Counted from the stretch's first letter, positions 8,347 to 17,297 are shown. The stretch is 56,432 bases of DNA from Nitrospira sp. (GCA_013140455.1 JABFSU010000008.1:1-56432); one strand, 5' to 3'. Notes: a model not told the origin generated them from the sequence alone. Numbers and translations are program-made.

Positions 8347-8752
8347 CGATGATCCCGACATACTCCACCTCTGCGCATTAAAACTGAAGCGGTATGGATT
8401 CAATGTCTTACAGGCTTCGGGGAGTACAGAAGCGTTGCAGATATGCTCGACCCATGTCGGGGACATTCATCTCGCCTTGGTTGATTTGATGCTGGCCCCA
8501 CCGGTCTTTCAATTGAGAACAGAGAAGCTACCCTATCTTCGGATTCATGGGCACACCCTCGTCAATGGGCTGCTTGAAACGCGGAAAGGGCTGCGAGCGG
8601 TCCTCATGTCATCCCATTCTAAGACAACGCTTGAGAACAATGGCCTTATGATCGGAGGGCTTCCATTTCTGCAAAAACCGCTCTTTGTCGAAACGTTACT
8701 TGCCACAATCCGCCAGCACGTGGAGAAACTGCCTCTTGAAGCTGCCTCTTGA
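8318..8752 (+). CDS. Single-domain response regulator, atypical
   Basis: Receiver domain of 144 residues with TTILVVDDDPD (acidic pocket), a phospho-acceptor Asp in ALVDLMLAPP, Ser in VLMSSHS and Lys in LQKPL. The loop after the Asp is unusual: an insertion of roughly 25 residues (PPVFQLRTEKLPYLRIHG...) lies between the acceptor and the alpha-4 region. There is no output domain, so it probably acts by protein contact. It overlaps the PilZ gene by 29 nt, suggesting a two-gene unit linking phosphorylation to c-di-GMP sensing. Confidence 0.8.
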   Translation: MVPTTILVVDDDPDILHLCALKLKRYGFNVLQASGSTEALQICSTHVGDIHLALVDLMLAPPVFQLRTEKLPYLRIHGHTLVNGLLETRKGLRAVLMSSHSKTTLENNGLMIGGLPFLQKPLFVETLLATIRQHVEKLPLEAAS

Positions 8753-8869
8753 GGCTACGCCACAGAACTGCTCCATGCTTTGAGCGCCAGACTGGAGAAG
8801 GTCTCCGGATTTCCACTCTCGGACCTTGCTTCGGAGATAACTGAAGCAAGGTTGTGACGATGACGACAT
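8696..8869 (-). CDS. Possible small protein (57 residues), uncertain
   Basis: An ATG at 8869 with GGGAG 8 nt upstream opens a 57-residue frame (MSSSSQPCFSYLRSK...) whose 3' part lies antisense to the end of the response regulator. It has no recognised family, no membrane segment, and three Cys. The ribosome site is the only support; it may be spurious. Confidence 0.25.
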   Translation of the reverse strand: MSSSSQPCFSYLRSKVREWKSGDLLQSGAQSMEQFCGVASRGSFKRQFLHVLADCGK

Positions 8870-9610
8870 GGTGAACTCCCTTATTTGGTGATTGTTCAAC
8901 AGGATTTTGGCCTCGGCTAGGCTAGCTCCTCCCGTTGTTTTCGCTCGATCCGATGCTGCTGGCTCGAGCCTGAAATTGGAGCGTCTGTGCGTGGGGAGAA
9001 CGGTGGCGAATGTTTGCAACGAAGCAGATTGGAATCCGAAAGCGAGCCGCGCGGGTAATCGGTCAGCCTTTCGTAACGGACATCTCCATGACGGGTTGAG
9101 TTAGCATAGTGTTCATCCGCCTAGTTGATCGACCAAGGCATGTATCGTGAGGGCGCATTCCATTTTGTGTGGGACCGTGGTGTAACCTGATGGGCTTCCG
9201 GGGCCGGACCTACATGCAGAGCTGCAACCCTGCCAGAAGATACAATCAGAAGACGCGGTGGCAATACATGAGCCAGCCCTCGCGGAGCAAGAGTATCTAC
9301 ATCCGCTGATACCCAAGCCGTAGCCACGCATGTGCCAGATCGCGGATGCGCAACCGCAAGGCCGATTGCTTTTCGACTGTATTCTTTCAAAAGTACAGTG
9401 CTCGACGGAACCAGGCTAACCGATAGGCCGCGCACAACTCAGCTGAAACGATTTGTGAAACCACTGGGCCAGTTCCTGGTGGGTAATAGGTCTTACACTC
9501 TCTTACGCGGAGCCTCTGACTGTAGGCGCTTTTGGCGGAGAGCCTCGTTCAAGAAATCCGTTTAGATGCCGTTATAGAACTACGTAACGAACGCACAGAG
9601 GAGATTCATT
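8870..9610. other. Long intergenic region before the partner-switch genes
   Basis: About 740 bases with no supportable gene. Short frames on both strands lack ribosome sites and protein-like composition. It contains the second copy of the 13-bp repeat AAAGTACAGTGCT (9390-9402). The promoter of the STAS/REC-PP2C pair should lie near its right end, but I cannot point to clear -35/-10 elements. Confidence 0.5.
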
Positions 9611-9913
9611 ATGCTGACAGTCGAAATGGCGGCTGATGGGGAGACGCTCACGATTACGCTTCCCAGTCGTCTGGATGGGAAAATTCGTGAAGAATTCCTG
9701 AAGGCGTTTCGCCAGCAAGCCAAGCCTTCCAGCCATTACGTCATCGACCTGGCCAAAACCAGCTACATCGACAGTACGGGGTTAGGAATGTTGATGATAT
9801 TGCGGCAGCATGCCGGCAATGACAAAGCCCAAGTGCGGCTGATCAATTGCTCCGCTCAAATCAAATCAATCCTTACCATCGCCAATTTCCAGGCGCTGCT
9901 GACCGTCGCATGA
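9611..9913 (+). CDS. STAS-domain anti-sigma factor antagonist
   Basis: A 100-residue STAS protein of the SpoIIAA/RsbV/HsbA type. The regulatory serine is Ser55 in SYIDSTGLGML. Such antagonists are phosphorylated by an anti-sigma kinase and dephosphorylated by a PP2C phosphatase, and sequester their partner only when unphosphorylated. The next gene, overlapping by four bases, supplies both a PP2C phosphatase and a HATPase domain, so the pair looks like a complete switch. The ribosome site AGAGGAG is 7 nt from the ATG. Confidence 0.9.
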   Translation: MLTVEMAADGETLTITLPSRLDGKIREEFLKAFRQQAKPSSHYVIDLAKTSYIDSTGLGMLMILRQHAGNDKAQVRLINCSAQIKSILTIANFQALLTVA

Positions 9914-11589
9914 ACATACTGATTGCGGACGACACCAGAACGAATCGCCTGATTCTCGGCTCGATGCTGCGTGAAGACCGCCACACCGTCATCCTCGCCG
10001 AGAATGGGAGGGAAGCCGTCGCCCTGTTTGAGGCAGAACAACCCGATCTCGTCATCATGGATTTAGTGATGCCGGAGCTGGACGGGTATGAAGCGGCCCG
10101 AATGATCAAGTCGTTGGCTTGCCACCGTTTCGTGCCCATCATGTTTCTGACCGCCGTCTCTGACGAAGAGGGGCTGGCCAAATGCATCGCCTGCGGCGGC
10201 GATGACTTTCTGACCAAACCGTACAACCAAACGATTTTGCGCGCCAAAATTGCCGCCTGGAAGCGCATGCTCGATCTCCACCGCACCGTGACAGCGCAAA
10301 ATGAGAAACTGGAGGAACACCACGCCAGATTGCGGCAAGAAGAAGACGTGGCGAACCAAATCCGCAGCAATGTGCTCGATGCCGGATGCCTGAACCACAT
10401 CGGCATTCGCTATCGCCTGACCCCGGCCGCCATTCTCGGCGGCGACCTCATTCTTGCCGCCAGGCGCCCCACAGGGGCGCTCCACATCATGGTGGGCGAC
10501 TTCACCGGCCATGGGCTCTCCTCCTCAATCGGCGCGCTCCCCGTCGCGGATCTGTTCTACCAGATGACGGAACAGGGCTGTTTGCTCCGGGACATCGTCA
10601 TTGCAGTCAATGAGAAGCTCCGTCGTACTTTGCCCATTGGCTTGTTCTGCGCCGCCTGTTTCATCGACCTCGCTCCGTTGACAAGAGCGGCATTCGTATG
10701 GAACGGCGGCTTGCCTCCCGTGCTCGTCTTCAATCCCGACGCGGGATGCCGCGCGCACATTCCGTCGCGGCATCCTCCGCTGGGGCTGCTCTCGGATGAA
10801 GAGTTTCGTTGCAGCTTCGAAGAGATTGCGCTCACCTCGGACGACCGGATCCTCGTCTACTCTGACGGGCTGATTGAAGCCAGCAACCCCGCCGGAGAAC
10901 TGTTCGGCGAGGAGCGTCTTATGCGCTGTCTGGCCAAACGCTCTTCATCTGACAAAGTCTTTGACGACATTCTTGACGCCCTCGGAGCGTTTACATCCGG
11001 AGCGATCCTTCAGGATGACTTGACTCTCGTGGATATTCCCGTTGATCGCGTCGCCGCGCAGCTGGACCATGCCAACATACAGGAGACCTCTCAGGGTGAA
11101 TGGCCGCTGGAATGGGACATCCAGATCCGGCTCGGTCCTGATGCCATACGCACACACGATCCGGTACCTGACTTGCTTCAGTTGGTGAGCCAGATACCTG
11201 GATTATATCGACATAAAGAACGTCTCTTTACGGTGCTGTCGGAAATCCTCACCAACGCGATCGACCACGGTCTGTTGGGGCTTGATTCGTCGTTCAAAAG
11301 TTCTATCGAAGGCTTCGAGCGATACTACAGGGAACGCGATCAACGACTGACCGAACTTTGCGATGGATCCATCACCGTGCATCTGTGGCACATTCCGGAG
11401 AACGGAGGCGGCACATTGACCATCCGGGTCGAAGACAGCGGACCGGGATTTGATCATTCATCGCCCGCGCAGAACTTCTCCGGCAACGTCACAGTCTCAG
11501 GCCGGGGCATCGCTCTGATTCGGTCGTTATGTCAGCAGGTAACCTTTCACGGCAAGGGCAACTGCATCGAGGCCGTCTTTGCCTGGTAG
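9910..11589 (+). CDS. Response regulator with PP2C phosphatase and HATPase (HsbR-like)
   Basis: Cytosolic 559-residue switch protein. Residues 1-120 are a receiver domain (ADDTRTN, acceptor Asp51 in IMDLVMPELDG, Lys in TKPYN). A coiled linker spans about 120-160. Residues about 165-385 form a SpoIIE/RsbU-type PP2C domain with metal ligands in GGD and VGDFTGHG and a C-terminal LQDDLTLVD. Residues about 430-559 form an anti-sigma-type HATPase (N box EILTNAIDHGLLG, VEDSGPGFD, SGRGIALIRSLC). The order matches HsbR of Pseudomonas aeruginosa, which acts with the STAS protein HsbA on biofilm and motility; function here is inferred. ATG 9910 overlaps the STAS stop codon. The Tad pilus locus starts 180 nt downstream. 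Confidence 0.92.
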   Translation: MNILIADDTRTNRLILGSMLREDRHTVILAENGREAVALFEAEQPDLVIMDLVMPELDGYEAARMIKSLACHRFVPIMFLTAVSDEEGLAKCIACGGDDFLTKPYNQTILRAKIAAWKRMLDLHRTVTAQNEKLEEHHARLRQEEDVANQIRSNVLDAGCLNHIGIRYRLTPAAILGGDLILAARRPTGALHIMVGDFTGHGLSSSIGALPVADLFYQMTEQGCLLRDIVIAVNEKLRRTLPIGLFCAACFIDLAPLTRAAFVWNGGLPPVLVFNPDAGCRAHIPSRHPPLGLLSDEEFRCSFEEIALTSDDRILVYSDGLIEASNPAGELFGEERLMRCLAKRSSSDKVFDDILDALGAFTSGAILQDDLTLVDIPVDRVAAQLDHANIQETSQGEWPLEWDIQIRLGPDAIRTHDPVPDLLQLVSQIPGLYRHKERLFTVLSEILTNAIDHGLLGLDSSFKSSIEGFERYYRERDQRLTELCDGSITVHLWHIPENGGGTLTIRVEDSGPGFDHSSPAQNFSGNVTVSGRGIALIRSLCQQVTFHGKGNCIEAVFAW

Positions 11590-11769
11590 CATCAGCGTTC
11601 TTTCCGACATCGCGTCACCCCTTGCCGTGTACTCTGTTGGTCCTACACCAAATACTTTTCAAGTTTTGCCCAACATGCGCCGATAGTATTACTAACTTAA
11701 CCGGACGCTCTCAACCACGGCGACAATGACGCCACAGGGGCATCCTTTCCAACATGAGGAGGCATCAGC

Positions 11770-11934
11770 ATGCGATCCGTACTGAAACGTTTTCACCAAG
11801 AAGAAGATGGCGCCACCGCCATCGAGTACGCCCTGCTGGCATCCGGCATCGCAGCTCTCATTGCCACAGCGACGTTCTTGCTCGGCGGCCGAATCCGAAC
11901 CGTTTTCAACCGCTTAGCCGGACTGATTCGATAA
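11770..11934 (+). CDS. flp: Flp-type pilin (Tad pilus major subunit)
   Basis: A 54-residue prepilin. The leader MRSVLKRFHQEEDG ends in Gly and is followed by ATAIEYALLASGIA, the Flp signature with the conserved Glu and Tyr at +5/+6, then one hydrophobic helix and a short basic tail. TadV, whose gene overlaps this stop codon, should cleave after the Gly. GAGGAGG lies 8 nt before the ATG. This is the only pilin gene seen in the locus. Confidence 0.92.
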   Translation: MRSVLKRFHQEEDGATAIEYALLASGIAALIATATFLLGGRIRTVFNRLAGLIR

Positions 11935-12485
11935 TGGATGCCACGCCAGTGGAATGGCTCCAGACCGCCCCCTCCCTGGGGGTGATCGGACTGCTGACCC
12001 TGCTCGCTCTTGGCGCCATCAGTGACCTGCGTCACGCGAAGATTCCGAATCGGGTCACCTATTCAGCGATGATAGGGGGGCTGCTGCTGCAGACCGCCCA
12101 CCACGGAATCATCGGCCTAGGCGTCAGCGCTGCGGGGCTTGCCGTGGGCACGGCCCTATTTGTGGCATTTTATGCGCTCGGCGGGATGGGCGCCGGTGAT
12201 GTCAAATTCATGGGGGCGGTCGGCAGCCTAGTCGGGCTGCCCGACATTCTCTCCGCAGTGCTCGTCACCGCATTGTTCGGCGGGGTGTATGCGGTAGGAA
12301 TAACAATTCGCAGCAAGGGAATGGGAGAAGGCCTGCGGGAGGTCTTGTCGTTCTTTCTTTCCTGTGTCCTCACGGGCCGGCTTCGATCGGCGCTGGCGTC
12401 TGCCGAAGCTCAGCCCAAATTACGATACGGGATGGTGATCGCGATCGGAACTCTGGCCGCGCAGTGGTGGGAGGGGCGGCTCTAA
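11934..12485 (+). CDS. tadV: Tad prepilin peptidase (A24 family)
   Basis: Inner-membrane aspartic peptidase that processes Flp and the pseudopilins. The 183 residues comprise several hydrophobic helices. The first active-site Asp lies in GAISDLRHAKIPN (about residue 31) and the second in GGMGAGDVKFMGA, the GxGD motif (about residue 89). The ATG overlaps the flp stop (TAATG), so translation is coupled. A longer in-frame reading upstream runs through flp in the wrong frame and is rejected. Confidence 0.92.
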   Translation: MDATPVEWLQTAPSLGVIGLLTLLALGAISDLRHAKIPNRVTYSAMIGGLLLQTAHHGIIGLGVSAAGLAVGTALFVAFYALGGMGAGDVKFMGAVGSLVGLPDILSAVLVTALFGGVYAVGITIRSKGMGEGLREVLSFFLSCVLTGRLRSALASAEAQPKLRYGMVIAIGTLAAQWWEGRL

Positions 12486-12661
12486 AAGCTCTACGCACGT
12501 GCGAGACGGCCTCCGCCAGTCCCGATGGGGATTGCCCGTTTCTGCCCGAGGCTCTCCTGGGGGCATGGCAGACAGAGCTCCGAACAGTCACCGATCACCT
12601 GATCCTATGCTGTCACAGCTCATGGCAAGGAGAACACACGGTTGCTAAGGATGGTCCCGCG

Positions 12662-13792
12662 ATGTACATGACTCCCCGACAACGTGCGCTGATGGTGTTG
12701 GCCCTCGGCGGCTTCATCGGACTGGCAACCAGTCTTTGGGCCTATCAGTGGCTCCACAGCCTTGAGGAACAGACTCGTCTTGACGGAGAAGCCAGCCATC
12801 GAACCTCCCCGGTAGCCATCGCCACTGCCGATTTATCCTGGGGAACGGTGCTGACCGATGAGATGACACGGATCGTCGCCGTTCCGGCTGACGCGCAGCC
12901 GAAAGGCCATTTCGCCTCGACGGACGGGCTGAAGGGCCGGGTTCTGATTGCCGACATCAAGCAGCACGAGCCGATCCTCGAGTCCAAGCTGGCTCCGACC
13001 TCCGTCACGGTCGGCGGAATCGCAGCCATCACCCATTCAGACAAGCGAGCCGTCGCCGTCAGGGTGGATGACGTGGTTGCAGTCGGCGGCTTCATCAAGC
13101 CCGGCGACCGCGTGGATGTGCTCGCCACACTGCGCCGGCCCGGCGAAACCGATGCCCCGGTCACAAAAGTTGTGCTTGAGAATATCAGAGTACTCGCCAT
13201 AGGGCAGGACGTTGAGCGCAAGGCACAACACGATGAGGCGGCCAAGGATCGTGAAAGTACGACCGTTGCTCCCTCGGTCATGACGTTGGAAGTCACGCCT
13301 GCCGAAGCCGAACAGCTGGCCCTGGCCTCCACCGAGGGCAAGGTGCAGCTGGCATTGCGCAACCCTCAGAGCGCCACAACCGTCTACACCGCAGGCGCGA
13401 CCATTCCCTCCTTGCTCGATTCGTATGGTGGCCAGGGGGAACCGCGTTCCGATCGGCGCTCGGGTCCATTGAGCCGCTCCCGCCAGTCGAACGCGGCCCT
13501 GTCCGTCAAGCGCGCGCCGGCGAATGAACCGACGTCCCTCGTGCATATCCCTGAGAAGTCGGCGCCCATCTCGGTTTCGCCGGAGGTTTCCGTGATGGCG
13601 TCGGCCCCGCTGCAGGTGGGAATGCCACCGGACGCTCCGTCGCTCGACGGAACGCCGTCGTCTCCATCCTCTCCCGCATCGAAGGGACCAGCCTCCATCT
13701 CGGTCGAGCTGATTCGTGGTATGACGCGCAGCAGCTTGACGTTTGAACCTGCCCGATCGGACACGAGTGTGTCCAAGGGAGTGCCCGAATGA
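12662..13792 (+). CDS. cpaB: Tad pilus assembly protein CpaB / RcpC
   Basis: Periplasmic protein anchored by one N-terminal helix (LMVLALGGFIGLATSLWAYQ). An SAF domain (VAIATADLSWGTVLTDEM, about 47-110) and the RcpC/CpaB domain (GGFIKPGDRVDVLATL, about 140-245) follow. The last 130 residues are Pro/Ser-rich and probably disordered, longer than usual. CpaB is thought to work with the CpaC secretin. ATG 12662 is preferred; upstream in-frame codons back to 12464 have no start with a ribosome site. It overlaps cpaC by four bases. The preceding 176 bases hold no gene. Confidence 0.9.
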   Translation: MYMTPRQRALMVLALGGFIGLATSLWAYQWLHSLEEQTRLDGEASHRTSPVAIATADLSWGTVLTDEMTRIVAVPADAQPKGHFASTDGLKGRVLIADIKQHEPILESKLAPTSVTVGGIAAITHSDKRAVAVRVDDVVAVGGFIKPGDRVDVLATLRRPGETDAPVTKVVLENIRVLAIGQDVERKAQHDEAAKDRESTTVAPSVMTLEVTPAEAEQLALASTEGKVQLALRNPQSATTVYTAGATIPSLLDSYGGQGEPRSDRRSGPLSRSRQSNAALSVKRAPANEPTSLVHIPEKSAPISVSPEVSVMASAPLQVGMPPDAPSLDGTPSSPSSPASKGPASISVELIRGMTRSSLTFEPARSDTSVSKGVPE

Positions 13793-15273
13793 CCTCCCGT
13801 AAACGGATCTACGGATGGAGCAGGCGCGCGGCTGGCGCAGGGCTTCTCGTGTTCTGCCTGACCACGGCGGCACCGGCCCAGGAACCGCCTGCTCCGGACA
13901 TCCGGACATCCGGACATCCGGACATCCGGACACCTTCACCCCAGCCGCTGTCCTTGAGCGTCGGCAAATCGATCGTGCTGGACAATCTGACTTCATTTTC
14001 ACGTGCCTCCATCGCCGACCCGGATATCGCGGACACGCTCGTGCTGTCTCCACGGCAACTCTATGTGATGGGGAAAATGGCCGGCACGACCAACCTCACG
14101 CTCTGGGATGCCGACGGACGCGTCTCTGCCTTGTACGACCTGTCCGTCTCGCCGGACCTTGTTCGCCTCAAGGAGCACCTCCATCGGCTGTTCCCGAACG
14201 ATCCGGATCTGCACGTGTCCGCCGCGCATGATCGCCTGACGCTGACGGGTACGATGCGGAGCGCCTCGCAGGTGTCCGAAGCCGTCGCGGTTGCCGAAGC
14301 CTATACCAAGCAGAAAGTGATCAATCTGCTGCGCGTCAGCGGCCTCCATCAGGTTATGCTGGAGGTGCGCGTGGCTGAGATGGAACGGACGCTCCTGCGT
14401 CGCCTGGGTGTGAACTTGGCCGGGGTGAACGGCAGCGGGAAGTCGTTCGGCGTGTCGACGCTGCGAAACCTGACCACGGTCTTGCCCCCCGATGATCCGT
14501 CCGCCGCTCTGTTGGCTGGCCCATTCGGTGTGGGCGTCAGTCAGGCCGTCAATGCGTTGTTCCGGTTTCAGACCGGATCGACGAATTGGACCGGATTCAT
14601 CGATGCGCTGAAAGAGGAGAATCTGGTCAAAGTCCTGGCGGAACCGACCCTTGTAGCGCTGAGCGGGCAGGATGCCCACTTTCTGGCCGGCGGAGAATTT
14701 CCGATCCCGGTTCCCCAGGCCTTCGGCGTCACTACAATCCAGTTCAAGAAGTTCGGCATTCAGCTGAACTTTCATCCGGTTGTCCTCAGTCCAACCCGCA
14801 TCAACGTGACCGTGTCGCCGGAAGTATCGGAATTGGACTTCGCCAACGGGATCGCGCTGCAAGGATTCGTGGTGCCGTCCATCACGACCCGGCGCGCATC
14901 CACCGTCGTCGAATTGGAAGACGGACAGAGCTTTGCCGTGGCGGGGCTCCTGCGAGATACTGTGAGGGAAACTGTGTCGAAATTTCCCGTTCTCGGAGAC
15001 ATTCCGATTCTCGGCGCCTTGTTCAGAAGTTCGTCATTTCAAAAGAATGAAACGGAGCTGGTCATCATTGTCACCCCACGATTCGTCACGCCGGTCGCGG
15101 AAGCCGAATTGCCGCTTCCCACTGGGGAGTACCTGGAGCCCAACGACCTCGACTTCTATCTCATGGGACGCCTCCAGAGTAAGCAACAGAAGGGCCGGAC
15201 GCCGCTCCCTCCGCCGGCGCAACTGCCCTTCGAGGACAAGCTGGAAGGACCGGTCGGGCCGATGCTGCCCTAG
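13789..15273 (+). CDS. cpaC: Tad pilus secretin CpaC / RcpA
   Basis: Outer-membrane channel for the Flp pilus, 494 residues. A signal peptide (GAGLLVFCLTTAAPAQ) is followed by a short Pro-rich stretch encoded by an 8-bp tandem repeat, then an N0-like domain (SLSVGKSIVLDNLTSFSRASIADPDIAD), a BON-like middle part, and the secretin core. The core has the typical VLAEPTLVALSGQDAHFLAGGEFPIPV, VVELEDGQSFAVAGLL and FPVLGDIPILGALFRS. The C-terminus is Pro-rich. Because the repeat unit is not a multiple of three, gain or loss of a unit would shift the frame just after the signal peptide. Confidence 0.93.
   Translation: MTSRKRIYGWSRRAAGAGLLVFCLTTAAPAQEPPAPDIRTSGHPDIRTPSPQPLSLSVGKSIVLDNLTSFSRASIADPDIADTLVLSPRQLYVMGKMAGTTNLTLWDADGRVSALYDLSVSPDLVRLKEHLHRLFPNDPDLHVSAAHDRLTLTGTMRSASQVSEAVAVAEAYTKQKVINLLRVSGLHQVMLEVRVAEMERTLLRRLGVNLAGVNGSGKSFGVSTLRNLTTVLPPDDPSAALLAGPFGVGVSQAVNALFRFQTGSTNWTGFIDALKEENLVKVLAEPTLVALSGQDAHFLAGGEFPIPVPQAFGVTTIQFKKFGIQLNFHPVVLSPTRINVTVSPEVSELDFANGIALQGFVVPSITTRRASTVVELEDGQSFAVAGLLRDTVRETVSKFPVLGDIPILGALFRSSSFQKNETELVIIVTPRFVTPVAEAELPLPTGEYLEPNDLDFYLMGRLQSKQQKGRTPLPPPAQLPFEDKLEGPVGPMLP
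13893..13932 (+). repeat. Five tandem copies of TCCGGACA inside cpaC
   Basis: Five perfect 8-bp units lie in the coding sequence right after the signal peptide of the Tad secretin. Because 8 is not divisible by 3, the three frames encode the peptide pattern DIRTSGHP. Such tracts can slip during replication; whether this one does is not known. Confidence 0.95.
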
Positions 15274-15428
15274 CCCATATTATTCATGACGGGTCCTGGC
15301 GAAATCGAAGCCAGGCAAGGGGCTAAGGGCACGAAGCTAGAGGCTGGGAGAACGTCACCCCCACAGAGGCGTTCATGAATAATGCGGGGTGTAGTGAGGG
15401 CCATGCTCCGGACAGCGGGAGGTATTCC

Positions 15429-15761
15429 ATGACACGACACGGCCTCATGATCATCATAGCCATCATGGTGGTCATGACCATCGGCTGCACAAGTCCCGCG
15501 CCGCTGCGGGACGATTACGGCCGATCAGTGAGGGCGATGAAACAGGCGCAGCGCCCCGACTCTGCGAGAATGCGGGGGATGGCTCCTATGGAAGGGTTGG
15601 ATGGCCGGGCCGCACAGGCGGTGATCCAGCAATATCTGGGCACGTTCGACAAGGCCAACGAGGGCGCCCCGTCGGCGGCGCCGCTTCAGATGCCGTCCGG
15701 AATCAATGAAGCGGTTGGCGCAACAGGATCGCTGCCGGGCGGAAACGCGACAAGTCCATAA
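15429..15761 (+). CDS. Small lipoprotein of the Tad locus
   Basis: A 110-residue protein with a hydrophobic signal (LMIIIAIMVVMTIGC) ending in a lipobox Cys at residue 22, so probably a lipidated envelope protein. Mature residues include DDYGRSVRAMKQAQ and MEGLDGRAAQAVIQQYLG, a pattern seen in short lipoproteins encoded beside tadE in many Tad loci; their precise role is unknown. GGGAGG sits 6 nt before ATG 15429, which decides the start over an upstream in-frame ATG at 15375. Confidence 0.75.
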   Translation: MTRHGLMIIIAIMVVMTIGCTSPAPLRDDYGRSVRAMKQAQRPDSARMRGMAPMEGLDGRAAQAVIQQYLGTFDKANEGAPSAAPLQMPSGINEAVGATGSLPGGNATSP

Positions 15762-15790
15762 TCCCGGTGTGGCGCGAGGAGATGGTAGTC

Positions 15791-16210
15791 GTGAACAATG
15801 TAACAAGTAGCCGCGGCGCGCGCTGCCATGAATATGGGGCGGCGGCCGTGGAGTTCGCGCTGTTGCTCCCATTGCTCATGTTGCTCTTGTTCGGCATCGT
15901 GGAGTTCGGTCTGGCGCTGCACCGCCAGCAAGTCTTGGCCACAGCCAGCCGGGAGGGTGCCCGGGTTGGGATTCGCCAGACCGCGCCGCGCCCGACGTCT
16001 GGAGACATCGAACGAGCGGCTCGCAATGTTCTCACCCAAGCCGGGGTGGTCGGCGCCGTGGTCGCCGTGGCCGGAGCGGGCGGCGTGTCTGGCACGGACC
16101 TGCGCGTGGATGTGGAACTGCCCCATCGCTTTTTCGTCTTGCCGAATCTGGCGCCAGGAATCGCCACGTCGGTAAGGCTCCGTTCCCGAACGGTGATGAA
16201 GCATGAATGA
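15791..16210 (+). CDS. tadE: TadE-family pseudopilin
   Basis: A 139-residue minor pilin-like protein. The segment YGAAAVEFALLLPLLMLLLFGIVEFG is the TadE signature: Gly before the processing site, then Glu at +5, then one hydrophobic helix. A small periplasmic domain follows. The start is uncertain. GTG 15791 has GAGGAG 9 nt upstream; GTG 15767 is also in frame but has no site. It overlaps the next gene by eight bases. Confidence 0.85.
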   Translation: MNNVTSSRGARCHEYGAAAVEFALLLPLLMLLLFGIVEFGLALHRQQVLATASREGARVGIRQTAPRPTSGDIERAARNVLTQAGVVGAVVAVAGAGGVSGTDLRVDVELPHRFFVLPNLAPGIATSVRLRSRTVMKHE

Positions 16211-17297
16211 TCGCCCGACTGGTTGTTGCGCGGACATTTCCCTCTCCTTGCGGCTCTCGGACGGCCGCCGGCGAGGCATGTTGTTGCACGATGAGCGCGG
16301 AGCGGTCGCTGTCGTAATCGCGGTCAGTCTCTTGGCGCTCGTCTCGTTGGCGGCCTTGGTGGTGGATCTTGGCTTTGCCCTGGCATCGAGACAGCATTTG
16401 CAAAACCTCGCGGATGCCGCGGCGCTGGCCGGCGCCGGACAGTTGGGAAGACTATATGAAAATCCTGCGGGAGCCGCTCCGGCGGCGCCGTCCCCAGCGG
16501 ATCGTGCAAGGGTTCGCGCCGTCGTGTCGGAGGTTGCGGCGACCAATCGTGCGGCGACCAAACTCACCGGCGTCACGGTCGCGGACCTCCGTCTGGGGCG
16601 TTGGAATCCAGCGACACGAACCGTCGTGTCCGCCTCAGCCGACCCCGACGCGGTGCTGGTGCGGGCGCAGGGTTTTATGCCGACGTTTTTGGCTGGCGTG
16701 GTCGGTATCCGGCAACTGTCTCTGTCAGCCACGGCCAGCGCAGCGTTGACCGCGATGGCCGAGGCGACGCCCGGCGCGCTGGCCTTGCCAGCCGGAATTT
16801 CATCGGCCTGGATGGCCCAGGGTCCGATTGAGGGAAGGCGTCTCCGCCTCTATGCGCCCAACGGCGGAGACCCGTGCGCCGGTTGGTCCACCTTCACGGA
16901 TGCGCCGCCGACCATCGGACGGTTGCAATCCATCGTGCAGGGACTGACTCGCCGTGCCTACACCAGCCCGTCCGCGCTCGTCGACAGAACACGCTTTCAG
17001 TTTGTTGTCGGAAATCCGGCGGCGATCGCGCCGGACCTCATGGCGCTCTACAACGCGCGGAAAAATCCCGCGACCGGCCAATGGACGACGACCATTGCCG
17101 TGTATCGCCAGGCGCAGTGCGCCGTCCCTGCCGGCGCGGTGGCGCTCGCGGGCTTTGCCACCGCGGTGATCACGGCAGTCCCCACTCCGGACGGACCGGC
17201 GCTGGATGCAGTGATGCGGACCGGCTTCATTCAGCGGGGCCGTGGAGGAGGGCCGGACTATGGCACCAACGGGAGCATTCCGGCGTTGGTGCAGTAA
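16203..17297 (+). CDS. tadG: TadG-like protein with pilus-assembly N-terminus
   Basis: A 364-residue protein. Near the N-terminus is DERGAVAVVIAVSLLALVSLAALVVDLGFAL, the TadG-type Flp-assembly segment, with ASRQHLQNLADAAALAGAGQL directly after it, as is usual. The rest is a periplasmic domain of unknown fold with four Cys (PCAGW, QCAVP). Unlike long TadG proteins there is no clear von Willebrand domain. The start ATG lies in the end of tadE. Confidence 0.82.
   Translation: MNDRPTGCCADISLSLRLSDGRRRGMLLHDERGAVAVVIAVSLLALVSLAALVVDLGFALASRQHLQNLADAAALAGAGQLGRLYENPAGAAPAAPSPADRARVRAVVSEVAATNRAATKLTGVTVADLRLGRWNPATRTVVSASADPDAVLVRAQGFMPTFLAGVVGIRQLSLSATASAALTAMAEATPGALALPAGISSAWMAQGPIEGRRLRLYAPNGGDPCAGWSTFTDAPPTIGRLQSIVQGLTRRAYTSPSALVDRTRFQFVVGNPAAIAPDLMALYNARKNPATGQWTTTIAVYRQAQCAVPAGAVALAGFATAVITAVPTPDGPALDAVMRTGFIQRGRGGGPDYGTNGSIPALVQ

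Noticed and set aside
8892-9565. Several short frames in the long intergenic region before the STAS gene
   Set aside because: No start signals, odd composition and frequent rare residues; treated as non-coding.
13893-13932. CRISPR-like array
   Set aside because: The units are 8 bp with no spacers and lie inside the cpaC coding sequence. No CRISPR array or cas gene is present anywhere in the window.
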